NCBI RefSeq assembly: GCF_900184945.1
Contig: NZ_FXYF01000006.1
Location: 62,001 to 126,000 of the forward strand
From: Antarctobacter aquimaris
GTDB taxonomy: Bacteria; Pseudomonadota; Alphaproteobacteria; Rhodobacterales; Rhodobacteraceae
Length of the DNA: 64,000 bases
Direction of reading: 5' to 3'
A program made the translations under genes and the position numbers. The first letter of the stretch is position 1. Every line of letters starts with the position of its first letter. The notes under the pieces are model-generated. The model was not told the origin of the DNA. It searched no databases and saw nothing but the letters and a program-made list of their open reading frames with translations. Positions 16,937 to 24,717 of the stretch are shown piece by piece.

Positions 16937-18394
16937 ATGGCCACCACACGCAAAACCCCCACAGCGCGCAAGAGTCCCCGTACCGCCAAGACCGTCAAGG
17001 CGGCAGCGGCCCGTGCTGCCGCGACGGCCACGGCCGAAATCGTGACGCCCGCACCGGTGGCAGCCGCCGCCGCCCGCGCACCCGCCACCACCAACGCCGC
17101 GCTTTGGGCCCGCCGCGAAGCCGCCGTGGCACGCGGCGTCGGATCGGCCGCGCCGGTATTCGCCGCGCATGCCGAGAACGCCGAACTGTGGGACGTCGAG
17201 GGCAACCGCTACATCGACTTCGCCGGCGGCATCGCCGTGCTGAACACGGGCCACCGCCACCCGGGCGTGATCGCCGCCGCCAAGGCGCAGGAAGACCGCT
17301 ATACGCACACCTCCTTCCAGGTGGTGCCCTATGAGCCCTACGTCGCGCTGGCCGAAAAGCTGAACGCGCTCGCCCCCGGCGATTTCGCCAAGAAGACGCT
17401 GCTGGTCACCACCGGCGCCGAAGCGGTCGAGAACGCGGTCAAGATCGCCCGCGCCTACACCCGCCGCCCGGGCGTCATCGCCTTTACCGCCGGATACCAC
17501 GGCCGCACCCTGTTGACGCTGGGCATGACCGGCAAGGTCAACCCCTACAAGAAGGACGTCGGCCCCTTCCCGTCGGACATCTTCCGCGCGCCTTTCCCGG
17601 ATGCCCGCGCCGGGATCACGGTCGAGGATTCGATCCGCGCGCTGGAAACCCTGTTCCTGACCGACGCCCAGCCGGAACGTGTCGCCGCCATCATCCTCGA
17701 GCCGGTGCTCGGCGAAGGCGGCTACCACCCGGTGCCGGTCGAGATGTGGCAGGCGCTGCGCGCGATCTGCGACAAGCACGGCATCCTGCTGATCTCGGAC
17801 GAGATCCAGGCCGGCTTTGCCCGCACCGGCGCGTGGTTTGCCATCCAGCACTCCGGCGTCGTGCCTGACCTGATCACCTGCGCCAAGTCCATGGCGGGCG
17901 GCTACCCGGTCGCCGGCGTGATCGGCCGCGCCGACGTGATGGACGCGCTGGCCCCCGGCGGTCTGGGCGGCACCTACGGCGGCAACCCGGTGGCCTGCGC
18001 CGCCGCCCTCGCCGCCATCGAGGCGATCGAGGCCGAAGGCCTGCTGGCCCGCTCCACCGCGCTGGGTGAGAGCATGCGCGCCCGCTTTGCCGACATGGGA
18101 GCGCGCGTGGCGCCCTACCGGATGTGGGACATCCGTGGCCTGGGCGCGATGCTGGCGGTCGAATTCGTGACCGACTTCGAATCCGCGACCCCGGACGCCG
18201 CGCTGACCAAGTCGGTGATCGCCCATGCGCTGAAGCGTGGCCTGATCCTGCTGTCCTGCGGGATGCACGGCAACGCGGTGCGCATCATGGTGCCGCTGAC
18301 CGCCTCGGACGCGATCATCGACGAAGGCATGGCCATCTTCGAGGCCGCGCTGGCCGAGGCAATCGCCGCCGAACGGACCCACGCCGCGGAATAA
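16937..18394 (+). CDS. gabT: 4-aminobutyrate-type aminotransferase (class III, PLP) with Lys/Ala-rich N-terminal tail
   Basis: 485 aa; the catalytic part (from about residue 55) aligns in layout with GabT. It has DVEGNRYIDFAGGIAVLNTGH, the PLP phosphate motif VTTGAEAVENAVKIAR, and DEIQAGFARTG. The Schiff-base lysine is predicted to be Lys317 (CAKSMAGG). It moves the amino group of 4-aminobutyrate or a similar omega-amino acid to 2-oxoglutarate. The odd part is residues 1-50, a low-complexity Ala/Lys/Thr/Pro run (RKTPTARKSPRTAKTVKAAA) like a histone H1 tail. GGAG precedes the ATG; internal GTG codons offer shorter alternatives. The dehydrogenase that would use the product is encoded four genes downstream. 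Confidence 0.88.
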   Translation: MATTRKTPTARKSPRTAKTVKAAAARAAATATAEIVTPAPVAAAAARAPATTNAALWARREAAVARGVGSAAPVFAAHAENAELWDVEGNRYIDFAGGIAVLNTGHRHPGVIAAAKAQEDRYTHTSFQVVPYEPYVALAEKLNALAPGDFAKKTLLVTTGAEAVENAVKIARAYTRRPGVIAFTAGYHGRTLLTLGMTGKVNPYKKDVGPFPSDIFRAPFPDARAGITVEDSIRALETLFLTDAQPERVAAIILEPVLGEGGYHPVPVEMWQALRAICDKHGILLISDEIQAGFARTGAWFAIQHSGVVPDLITCAKSMAGGYPVAGVIGRADVMDALAPGGLGGTYGGNPVACAAALAAIEAIEAEGLLARSTALGESMRARFADMGARVAPYRMWDIRGLGAMLAVEFVTDFESATPDAALTKSVIAHALKRGLILLSCGMHGNAVRIMVPLTASDAIIDEGMAIFEAALAEAIAAERTHAAE

Positions 18395-18406
18395 CCGCGT
18401 GATATC

Positions 18407-18436
18407 AGGGCGGTGCGGGGCAACCCGCGCCGCCCT
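18407..18436 (+). terminator. GNRA-capped hairpin after the aminotransferase gene
   Basis: A 13-bp stem AGGGCGGTGCGGG/CCCGCGCCGCCCT (one T-G wobble) is closed by a GCAA tetraloop, 12 bases after the stop codon. There is no U-tract, so it may be an RNA-stabilising 3' structure or a partial terminator before the second aminotransferase gene. Confidence 0.5.
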
Positions 18437-18510
18437 CTGGCGGTTCGCTCCCGGCTTGGTACACTCATCGGGTCAATGTCCGAACCAATCGCGACCTCGG
18501 AGGGTGCGCC

Positions 18511-19830
18511 ATGTCCCATATCTTTCCCCGACACACCCGCCAGAGCCTGCCCGTCGCCGTCGGCGGCGAAGGCTGCTACCTCTTCGATTCGACGGGCAAG
18601 CAGTACCTTGACGCCTCGGGTGGCGCCGCCGTGTCCTGCCTGGGCCACAACGACAGCGTGGTGGTCGACGCCATCAAAGCCCAGCTTGACCGCGTCGCCT
18701 TTGCCCACACCGGTTTCTTCACCTCCGAACCCGCCGAGGAACTGGCCGACCTGCTGATCGCCAACGCGCCCGGCGACCTTGACCGCGTCTACCTCGTCTC
18801 CGGTGGATCGGAGGCGACCGAGGCAGCGATCAAGCTGGCCCGCCAATACTGGGTCGAAAAGGGCGAGCCGCAGCGGTCGCGCCTCATTGCCCGCAAGCAG
18901 AGCTACCACGGCAACACCATCGGCGCGCTCAGCGCGGGCGGCAACGAATGGCGCCGCGCGCAGTTCGGGCCGCTGCTGCTGGACGTCAGCCACATCGACC
19001 CCTGCTACGAATACCGCCTGAAACACGACGGCGAGAGCCCCGAGGCCTACGGGTTCCGCGCCGCGCAGGCGCTGGAGGACGAGATCCTGCGCCTTGGCCC
19101 CGAAACCGTCATGGCCTTCATGGCCGAGCCGGTCGTCGGCGCGACGGCGGGCGCCCTGCCCCCTGCACCGGGTTATTTCAAGCGCATCCGCGAGATCTGC
19201 GACAAGTACGGCGTGCTGCTGATCCTCGACGAGGTCATGTGCGGCATGGGCCGCACCGGCAGCCTGTTCGCCTGCGAACAGGACGGCATCGTGCCCGACA
19301 TCGCCTGCATCGCCAAGGGGCTGGGCGCGGGCTACCAGCCGATCGGCGCCATGCTCTGCACCGCGCAGATCTACAAGGCGATCGAGGACGGATCGGGCTT
19401 TTTCCAGCACGGCCACACCTACATCGGCCACCCCACCGCCGCCGCCTGCGGGCTGGCCGTCGTCGGCAGCATCCTTGACCGCGGCCTTGTCCCGCGCGTG
19501 CGCGAACAGGGCGACAAGCTGGCCGCCAGGCTGCAAGAGCGCTTTGGCCAGCACCCCCACGTCGGCGACCTGCGCGGGCGCGGGCTGTTTCGCGGCATCG
19601 AACTGGTGGCCGACCGCGACACCAAGGCGGTCTTTGACCCCGCGCGCGGCGTCGCCGGCAAGATCAAGAAGGCCGCCTTTGCCGAGGGGCTGATCTGCTA
19701 CCCGATGTCCGGCACCATCGACGGCAAGCACGGCGACCACATCCTGCTCGCCCCGCCCTTCATCATCGAGGACGCCCAGTTGGACGAGTTGGTCGACAAG
19801 CTGTCCAAAGCCATCGCGGCGGTGATCTGA
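18511..19830 (+). CDS. Class-III aminotransferase (aspartate aminotransferase family protein)
   Basis: A 439-aa PLP enzyme of fold type I. It begins with a short HIFPRHTRQSLPVAVGGEGCYLFD. The PLP motif VSGGSEATEAAIKLARQYW is near residue 93, LILDEVMCGMGRTG near 240, and the lysine is predicted to be Lys269 (CIAKGLGAGYQPIG). It is related to but distinct from the upstream GabT-like protein; the GxGYQPIG sequence is common in a subgroup annotated as aspartate aminotransferase family. Two aminotransferases in one operon suggest two successive amine nitrogens, as in a diamine. The substrate is unknown. GGAGG lies upstream, and the next gene begins two bases after the stop. Confidence 0.88.
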   Translation: MSHIFPRHTRQSLPVAVGGEGCYLFDSTGKQYLDASGGAAVSCLGHNDSVVVDAIKAQLDRVAFAHTGFFTSEPAEELADLLIANAPGDLDRVYLVSGGSEATEAAIKLARQYWVEKGEPQRSRLIARKQSYHGNTIGALSAGGNEWRRAQFGPLLLDVSHIDPCYEYRLKHDGESPEAYGFRAAQALEDEILRLGPETVMAFMAEPVVGATAGALPPAPGYFKRIREICDKYGVLLILDEVMCGMGRTGSLFACEQDGIVPDIACIAKGLGAGYQPIGAMLCTAQIYKAIEDGSGFFQHGHTYIGHPTAAACGLAVVGSILDRGLVPRVREQGDKLAARLQERFGQHPHVGDLRGRGLFRGIELVADRDTKAVFDPARGVAGKIKKAAFAEGLICYPMSGTIDGKHGDHILLAPPFIIEDAQLDELVDKLSKAIAAVI

Positions 19831-19832
19831 TC

Positions 19833-21458
19833 ATGTTGCAACTCAACCGTTTCTCGGTCCTCGTCTTTGCCATTGCCCTGACGATCGCCTCGCTGGCGCT
19901 GTCGCTGTTCCAGCCGTGGTTCCTGATCGGCGTCGCGTTCTTCGGTTTCCTGACCGCGCTGGGGGTCTACGACGTCACCCAGACCAGCCATTCGATCCTG
20001 CGCAACTATCCGATTCTCGGCCACATGCGGTTTCTGTTCGAAGGCATCCGGCCGGAGATCCGCCAGTACCTGATCGAAAGCGACGCCGACGAAGAGCCGT
20101 TTTCGCGCGAACAGCGCAGCCTGGTCTACCAGCGCGCCAAGGGCGTCGAGGACAAGCGTCCCTTTGGCACCCGCCGCCGGGTCTACGACGCGGGCTATGA
20201 ATGGCTGACCCATTCCGCCCAGCCGACAAAGATCGACGATTTCGACTTTCGCGTGCCGATCGGCGGTCCGGACTGCAAGCAGCCTTACAGCGCCTCGCTG
20301 TTCAACATCTCGGCGATGAGCTTTGGCGCGCTGTCGGGCAACGCGATCCTTGCGCTGAACAAGGGCGCAAAGGCTGGCGGCTTTGCCCACGACACCGGCG
20401 AGGGCAGCATCAGCCGCTATCACCGCGAGGGCGGCGGCGACCTGATCTGGGAGATCGGTTCGGGCTATTTCGGCTGCCGCACCGGCGAGGGCCGCTTTGA
20501 CCCCGAACGGTTCCGCGACCAGGCCGCCGACCCGCAGGTCAAGATGATCGAGCTGAAGATGAGCCAGGGCGCCAAGCCCGGCCATGGCGGCATGCTGCCC
20601 GGCGCCAAGATCACCCCCGAGATCGCCGAGGCGCGCGGCATCCCGATGGGCGTGGACTGCGTCTCGCCGGCGTCGCACCCCGAGTTCCAGACCCCGATCG
20701 AGATGATGCAGTTCATCGGCAAGCTGCGCGAACTGTCGGACGGCAAACCGGTGGGTTTCAAGCTGTGCATCGGTCACCGGCGCGAATTCATGTGCATGGT
20801 CAAGGCGATGCTGGAAACGGGCATCGTCCCCGACTTCATCGTGGTGGACGGCAAGGAAGGCGGCACCGGCGCCGCTCCGGTGGAATTCGCCGACCACATG
20901 GGCATGCCGCTGGTCGAGGGGCTGACCTTTGCCCACAACACCCTGCGCGGTGCCGGGCTGCGCGACCGGGTCAAGATCGGCGCCTCGGGCAAGCTGGTGT
21001 CGTCATTCGCCATCCTCAAGGCCATCGCGCTGGGCGCCGACTGGGCCAATTCGGCACGCGGCTTCATGTTCTCGGTCGGCTGCATCCAGGCGCAGGCCTG
21101 CCACACCAACCATTGCCCCGTGGGCGTCGCCACGCAGGACCCGCGCCGCGCCCGCGCGCTGGTGGTGCCCGACAAGGCCGAGCGCGTGGCGCGCTTTCAC
21201 AAGAACACCATGCACGCCATCGGCGAGCTGACCGCCGCCGCCGGCCTGCTGCACCCCGGGGAATTCCTGCCCTTCCACCTGCTGCTGCGCGAGGGTGAGC
21301 GCACCATGGTGACGGGCGACGAAATCTATCCCTACTTGCCCGAGGGATTCCTGCTGAACGACGACGCCGACGACGAAAGGGGTTACCGCAAGCGGTGGCG
21401 CCGCGCGGCGGCGGACAGCTTCCAGCCGTTCGACACCGAGACCCGGCGCGGCGCATGA
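19833..21458 (+). CDS. Membrane-anchored FMN-binding glutamate-synthase-like protein
   Basis: 541 aa. Two hydrophobic segments occupy residues 8-48 and anchor the protein. The remainder is the FMN-binding synthase domain of glutamate synthase: NISAMSFGALSGNAILALNKGA, then GEGSISRYHREGG, then KMSQGAKPGHGG, then VVDGKEGGTGAAPVEF. The Cys cluster of a 3Fe-4S centre lies near residues 415-430 (C-x5-C-x4-C in QACHTNHCPVG). The amidotransferase (glutaminase) domain of GltB is absent, so ammonia transfer from glutamine is unlikely. It may be an amine- or glutamate-forming oxidoreductase, perhaps similar to the N-methylglutamate synthase subunit. It overlaps the next gene by ATGA. Confidence 0.85.
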   Translation: MLQLNRFSVLVFAIALTIASLALSLFQPWFLIGVAFFGFLTALGVYDVTQTSHSILRNYPILGHMRFLFEGIRPEIRQYLIESDADEEPFSREQRSLVYQRAKGVEDKRPFGTRRRVYDAGYEWLTHSAQPTKIDDFDFRVPIGGPDCKQPYSASLFNISAMSFGALSGNAILALNKGAKAGGFAHDTGEGSISRYHREGGGDLIWEIGSGYFGCRTGEGRFDPERFRDQAADPQVKMIELKMSQGAKPGHGGMLPGAKITPEIAEARGIPMGVDCVSPASHPEFQTPIEMMQFIGKLRELSDGKPVGFKLCIGHRREFMCMVKAMLETGIVPDFIVVDGKEGGTGAAPVEFADHMGMPLVEGLTFAHNTLRGAGLRDRVKIGASGKLVSSFAILKAIALGADWANSARGFMFSVGCIQAQACHTNHCPVGVATQDPRRARALVVPDKAERVARFHKNTMHAIGELTAAAGLLHPGEFLPFHLLLREGERTMVTGDEIYPYLPEGFLLNDDADDERGYRKRWRRAAADSFQPFDTETRRGA

Positions 21459-22015
21459 CCGACACGGACTTTTCGCCGATCGCGGACGCGGCCTGGCCCG
21501 AGAGCGTGGCCGACATGCGCGCGGGCTTTGCCGGGGCGCTGAACGTCTACCGCGTCATGGCGCATCACCCGGACCTGCTGCGCGCCTGGGCGCCGTTGCG
21601 CGAACACATCGTCAACCAGACCGCGCTGGGCCCCGAACTGTCCGAGGTGACGATCCTGCGCGCGGGCCATCGGCTTGGCTCGTCCTACGAATGGGACCAG
21701 CACATCGACCGCGCCCGCAAGCGCGGCCTGACCGACGCCCGCATTGCCTCCATCGCCGGCCCGTGTCAGGATATGGCCCCGCGCGACGCGATGATCGCGC
21801 GCGCCGTGGACGAGCTGATGGACAGCCACAGGCTGTCGGACGCCAGCATCGCGGCGATCACCCGGGACCTGGGCAAGCCTGCCGTGCTCGACCTGATCGC
21901 CACGGTTGGCTTCTACTCGGTGCTCGGCTACGCACTGAACTCCTTCGAGGTGCCGCTCGACGATGACATCGCCGAGGCGCTGCGCCAGACCCCCCTGAAC
22001 CCGGGCGGCCGCTGA
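21455..22015 (+). CDS. Carboxymuconolactone decarboxylase-like (AhpD-like fold) protein
   Basis: 186 aa, all-helical, with the family segment LREHIVNQTALGPELSEVTILRAGHRLGSS split across the middle, and EWDQHIDRARKRGL near residue 90. The E-x-x-H part of the family active site is present, but the CxxC of AhpD-type peroxidase partners is absent. Therefore redox activity is not expected and a decarboxylase/hydrolase-like or structural role is possible. It starts with the ATGA overlap at 21455, implying translational coupling to the FMN protein. The dehydrogenase gene is 42 bases downstream. The function within this pathway is unknown. Confidence 0.82.
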   Translation: MTDTDFSPIADAAWPESVADMRAGFAGALNVYRVMAHHPDLLRAWAPLREHIVNQTALGPELSEVTILRAGHRLGSSYEWDQHIDRARKRGLTDARIASIAGPCQDMAPRDAMIARAVDELMDSHRLSDASIAAITRDLGKPAVLDLIATVGFYSVLGYALNSFEVPLDDDIAEALRQTPLNPGGR

Positions 22016-22057
22016 CGGCCCCCGCCCGCGCACACCGCAAGCAAGAAAGGTGATCCC

Positions 22058-23536
22058 ATGCTGAAATCCGTGACCGGTCTCAAGGACCTTCTCAAGGACC
22101 CGGCGATCCTCCGGACCCAGGCCTATCTCGCCGGCGACTGGGCCGATGCCGACGACGGCGCCACGTTCCCGGTGTCCAACCCGGCGCGCGGCGACACCAT
22201 CGCCGAAGTGGCCGACCTGACCCGCGCCGAGACCGCCCGCGCCATCGACGCCGCCTATGCCGCGCAAAAGGAATGGGCGAAATGGACCGGCAAGGAACGC
22301 GCCGCCGTCCTGCGCAAGTGGTACGAACTGATGGTCCAGCACGCCGACGACCTCGCCACCATCCTGACCGCCGAGCAGGGCAAGCCGCTGGCCGAGGCCA
22401 AGGGCGAAATCCTCTATGGTGCCAGCTTCATCGAGTGGTTTTCCGAAGAGGCCAAGCGCGTCTACGGCGAAACCATCCCCGGCCACCAGCGCGACAAGCG
22501 CATCACCGTCATCAAGCAGCCCATCGGCGTCGCCGCCTCGATCACGCCGTGGAACTTCCCCAACGCGATGATCACCCGCAAGGTCGGCCCGGCGCTGGCC
22601 GCCGGCTGCGCCTTCATTGCCCGCCCCGCGGCCGAGACGCCGCTGTCGGCGCTGGCCCTGGGCGAACTGGCCGACCGCGCCGGCATTCCCAAGGGCGTGC
22701 TGTCGATCATCCCCTCCTCGCGCTCCTCCGCCATCGGCAAGGAATTCTGCGAGAACCCCAAGGTGCGCAAGCTGACCTTTACCGGCTCCACCGAGGTCGG
22801 GCGCATCCTGCTCAAGCAGGCCGCCGACCAGGTGATGAAATGCTCGATGGAACTGGGCGGCAACGCGCCCTTCATCGTCTTCGACGACGCCGACCTGGAT
22901 GCCGCAGTCGAGGGGGCGATCATCTCCAAGTACCGCAACAACGGCCAGACCTGCGTCTGCGCCAACCGGATCTACGTGCAGGCCGGTGTCTATGACGCCT
23001 TCGCAAAAAAGCTGGCCGCCAAGGTCGAGGCGATGAAGGTCGGCGACGGCCTGTCCGACGCGCCGCAGTTCGGCCCGCTGATCAACGCCGCCGCCGTCGA
23101 CAAGGTCGAGGAACACATCGCCGACGCGCTCTCCAAGGGTGCGAAGATCCTGACCGGCGGCAAGCGGCACGAGATGGGCGGCACCTTCTTCCAGCCGACC
23201 ATCGTGACGGGTGCGACGCGCGAGATGGCCTTTGCCGAGGAAGAGACCTTTGGCCCGCTCGCCCCGCTCTTCAGGTTCGAGACGGTGGACGAGGTGATCG
23301 AGCTGGCCAACGACACGATCTTTGGCCTGGCAGCCTATTTCTACGCCCGTGACCTGGGCCGCGTGACCAAGGTGCAGGAGGCGCTGGAATACGGCATGGT
23401 CGGAGTCAACACCGGCCTGATCTCGACCGAGGTCGCGCCCTTCGGCGGCGTCAAGCAATCCGGCCTCGGCCGCGAGGGCAGCCACCACGGGATCGAGGAA
23501 TTCCTCGAGATGAAGTACATCTGCACCTCGGTGTGA
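22058..23536 (+). CDS. gabD: NAD(P)-dependent succinate-semialdehyde dehydrogenase
   Basis: 492 aa, the normal length of the ALDH superfamily. It shows ITPWNFPNAMITRKVGPALAAG, the coenzyme motif FTGSTEVG, the general base Glu265 in MELGGNAPF, and the catalytic Cys299 in NGQTCVCANR. The paired Cys (C-x-C) and the NNGQTCVCANR context match succinate-semialdehyde dehydrogenases. It oxidises succinate semialdehyde to succinate, completing the 4-aminobutyrate route started by the aminotransferase at the head of the operon. It is the last gene of the rightward operon, and an imperfect hairpin separates it from the convergent TAXI gene. Confidence 0.92.
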   Translation: MLKSVTGLKDLLKDPAILRTQAYLAGDWADADDGATFPVSNPARGDTIAEVADLTRAETARAIDAAYAAQKEWAKWTGKERAAVLRKWYELMVQHADDLATILTAEQGKPLAEAKGEILYGASFIEWFSEEAKRVYGETIPGHQRDKRITVIKQPIGVAASITPWNFPNAMITRKVGPALAAGCAFIARPAAETPLSALALGELADRAGIPKGVLSIIPSSRSSAIGKEFCENPKVRKLTFTGSTEVGRILLKQAADQVMKCSMELGGNAPFIVFDDADLDAAVEGAIISKYRNNGQTCVCANRIYVQAGVYDAFAKKLAAKVEAMKVGDGLSDAPQFGPLINAAAVDKVEEHIADALSKGAKILTGGKRHEMGGTFFQPTIVTGATREMAFAEEETFGPLAPLFRFETVDEVIELANDTIFGLAAYFYARDLGRVTKVQEALEYGMVGVNTGLISTEVAPFGGVKQSGLGREGSHHGIEEFLEMKYICTSV

Positions 23537-23545
23537 CGATGACTT

Positions 23546-23575
23546 GGGCGGTCCGGCCTCGTCGCCGGTCCGCCC
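23546..23575. terminator. Convergent hairpin between gabD and the second TAXI gene
   Basis: A stem GGGCGGTCCGGC/GCCGGTCCGCCC with one central T-T mismatch and a 6-base loop fills the 43-base gap between two convergent stop codons. There is no clear U-tract on either strand, so it is a probable bidirectional terminator. Confidence 0.6.
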
Positions 23576-23579
23576 CGCC

Positions 23580-24590
23580 CTACTCCACCGCTGACCAGCC
23601 CGCCTCTTCAAGGAACCGCCGCGCGGTGCCGTAGATCGGCGCGGTCAGCCCCTCCGTCAGCATCTGCCGGGTGTCGAATTCGGCAAAGGCCGGGTGGCGC
23701 GCCCGGAACGCCGGCAGCCCTTCGTCCAGCGCCCGCACCAGCGCGTTCACCGCCGCCGGCGGGGCCGAGGCGCTGGTCACAAGCGTCGCCGCCAGGGCAA
23801 AGGTCTCCACGTCCGTCCCCTGCCCCGGATAGGTGCCGCCGGGGATCGCGCTGGCCAGGTAATATGGGTAATCCGCCGCAAGCTGCTCCACCAGCGGCCG
23901 CTCCAGCGGCACCAGGATCAGGTCGCAGGAGGCGAACAGCCCCTCGACCGCCAGGTTCGGATGGCCGATCACCAGGACCGCCGCGTCGATGTCACCGCTG
24001 CACAGCGATTGTTCCAGCGCCGAGGTGGCATAATCCGCCAGATAGCCGAAATCCGTCGCGGTCCATCCGGCCTGCGCCATGACCGCCTCCATCGTCGCCC
24101 GCCCGCCCGACCCGATCGGCCCGATACTGATCCGCTTGCCAGCGAGGTCGGAAAACTTGGAGATCCCGGCAGAGGCGCGGGCAATCACGGTGAACGCCTC
24201 CGGGTACAGCGACACGATGGAGCGCAGCGTGCGGTCCGGCCCGCGCCCGGCAAAGACATCGGTGCCGTCCAGCGCGTGCGACTGCCAGTCCGACTGCACG
24301 ACCGCAAAGGTGGCGTCGCCGCGCCGCAGGGCGTTCAGGTTGTCGATCGACCCGCCGCTGGCGCGCACGACGCAACGGATGCCATGTTCCCAACGTCGGT
24401 CGTTGATCAGCGCACACAGGCTGCCCCCGGCAAAATAGTAGACCCCTTCGGGACTGCCGGTGGAGATACTCACCAGACGCGGCGGCGGTCCGGCCGATCC
24501 CGAAGGCACCGCCAGCATCGCCGCCAGCGCTATGCAGCCTGCCAGCGCCGCCAGCAGGGCGGCGCGCAGGCCGCGGGGGGGTCCGGACAT
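23580..24590 (-). CDS. TAXI-family TRAP transporter solute-binding subunit (second)
   Basis: 336 aa with a signal peptide (LRAALLAALAGCIALAAMLAV). It then shows the TAXI motifs SISTGSPEGVYYFAGGSLCALI, GGSIDNLNALRRGDATFAVVQSD and GSGGRATMEAVMAQAG. It is a clear paralogue of the TAXI protein at 15058-16020, sharing WQSHA and EAFTVIARASAGI-type segments, but it is diverged. No second TRAP permease is visible, so it may share the fused permease or act as a sensor. It is transcribed toward gabD and faces away from the MscS gene. The ligand is unknown but probably related to that of the first receptor. Confidence 0.9.
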   Translation of the reverse strand: MSGPPRGLRAALLAALAGCIALAAMLAVPSGSAGPPPRLVSISTGSPEGVYYFAGGSLCALINDRRWEHGIRCVVRASGGSIDNLNALRRGDATFAVVQSDWQSHALDGTDVFAGRGPDRTLRSIVSLYPEAFTVIARASAGISKFSDLAGKRISIGPIGSGGRATMEAVMAQAGWTATDFGYLADYATSALEQSLCSGDIDAAVLVIGHPNLAVEGLFASCDLILVPLERPLVEQLAADYPYYLASAIPGGTYPGQGTDVETFALAATLVTSASAPPAAVNALVRALDEGLPAFRARHPAFAEFDTRQMLTEGLTAPIYGTARRFLEEAGWSAVE

Positions 24591-24717
24591 CGACCTGTCT
24601 CCTCAGCCAGTGACCTCAGCGTAGAAAACCCCGCAGCGAAAGGAAAGCCCGCGCGGGACACGTTGCCAATGCGCTGCGGTCGTTTACAGTTTCACGGCAG
24701 GCACCACGGGCAGAGCG

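Noticed and set aside
16190-18382. A 730-codon minus-strand frame extending upstream of the XRE regulator
   Set aside because: The part beyond 16759 is antisense to the aminotransferase gene; the real regulator starts at 16759 with an intact helix-turn-helix.
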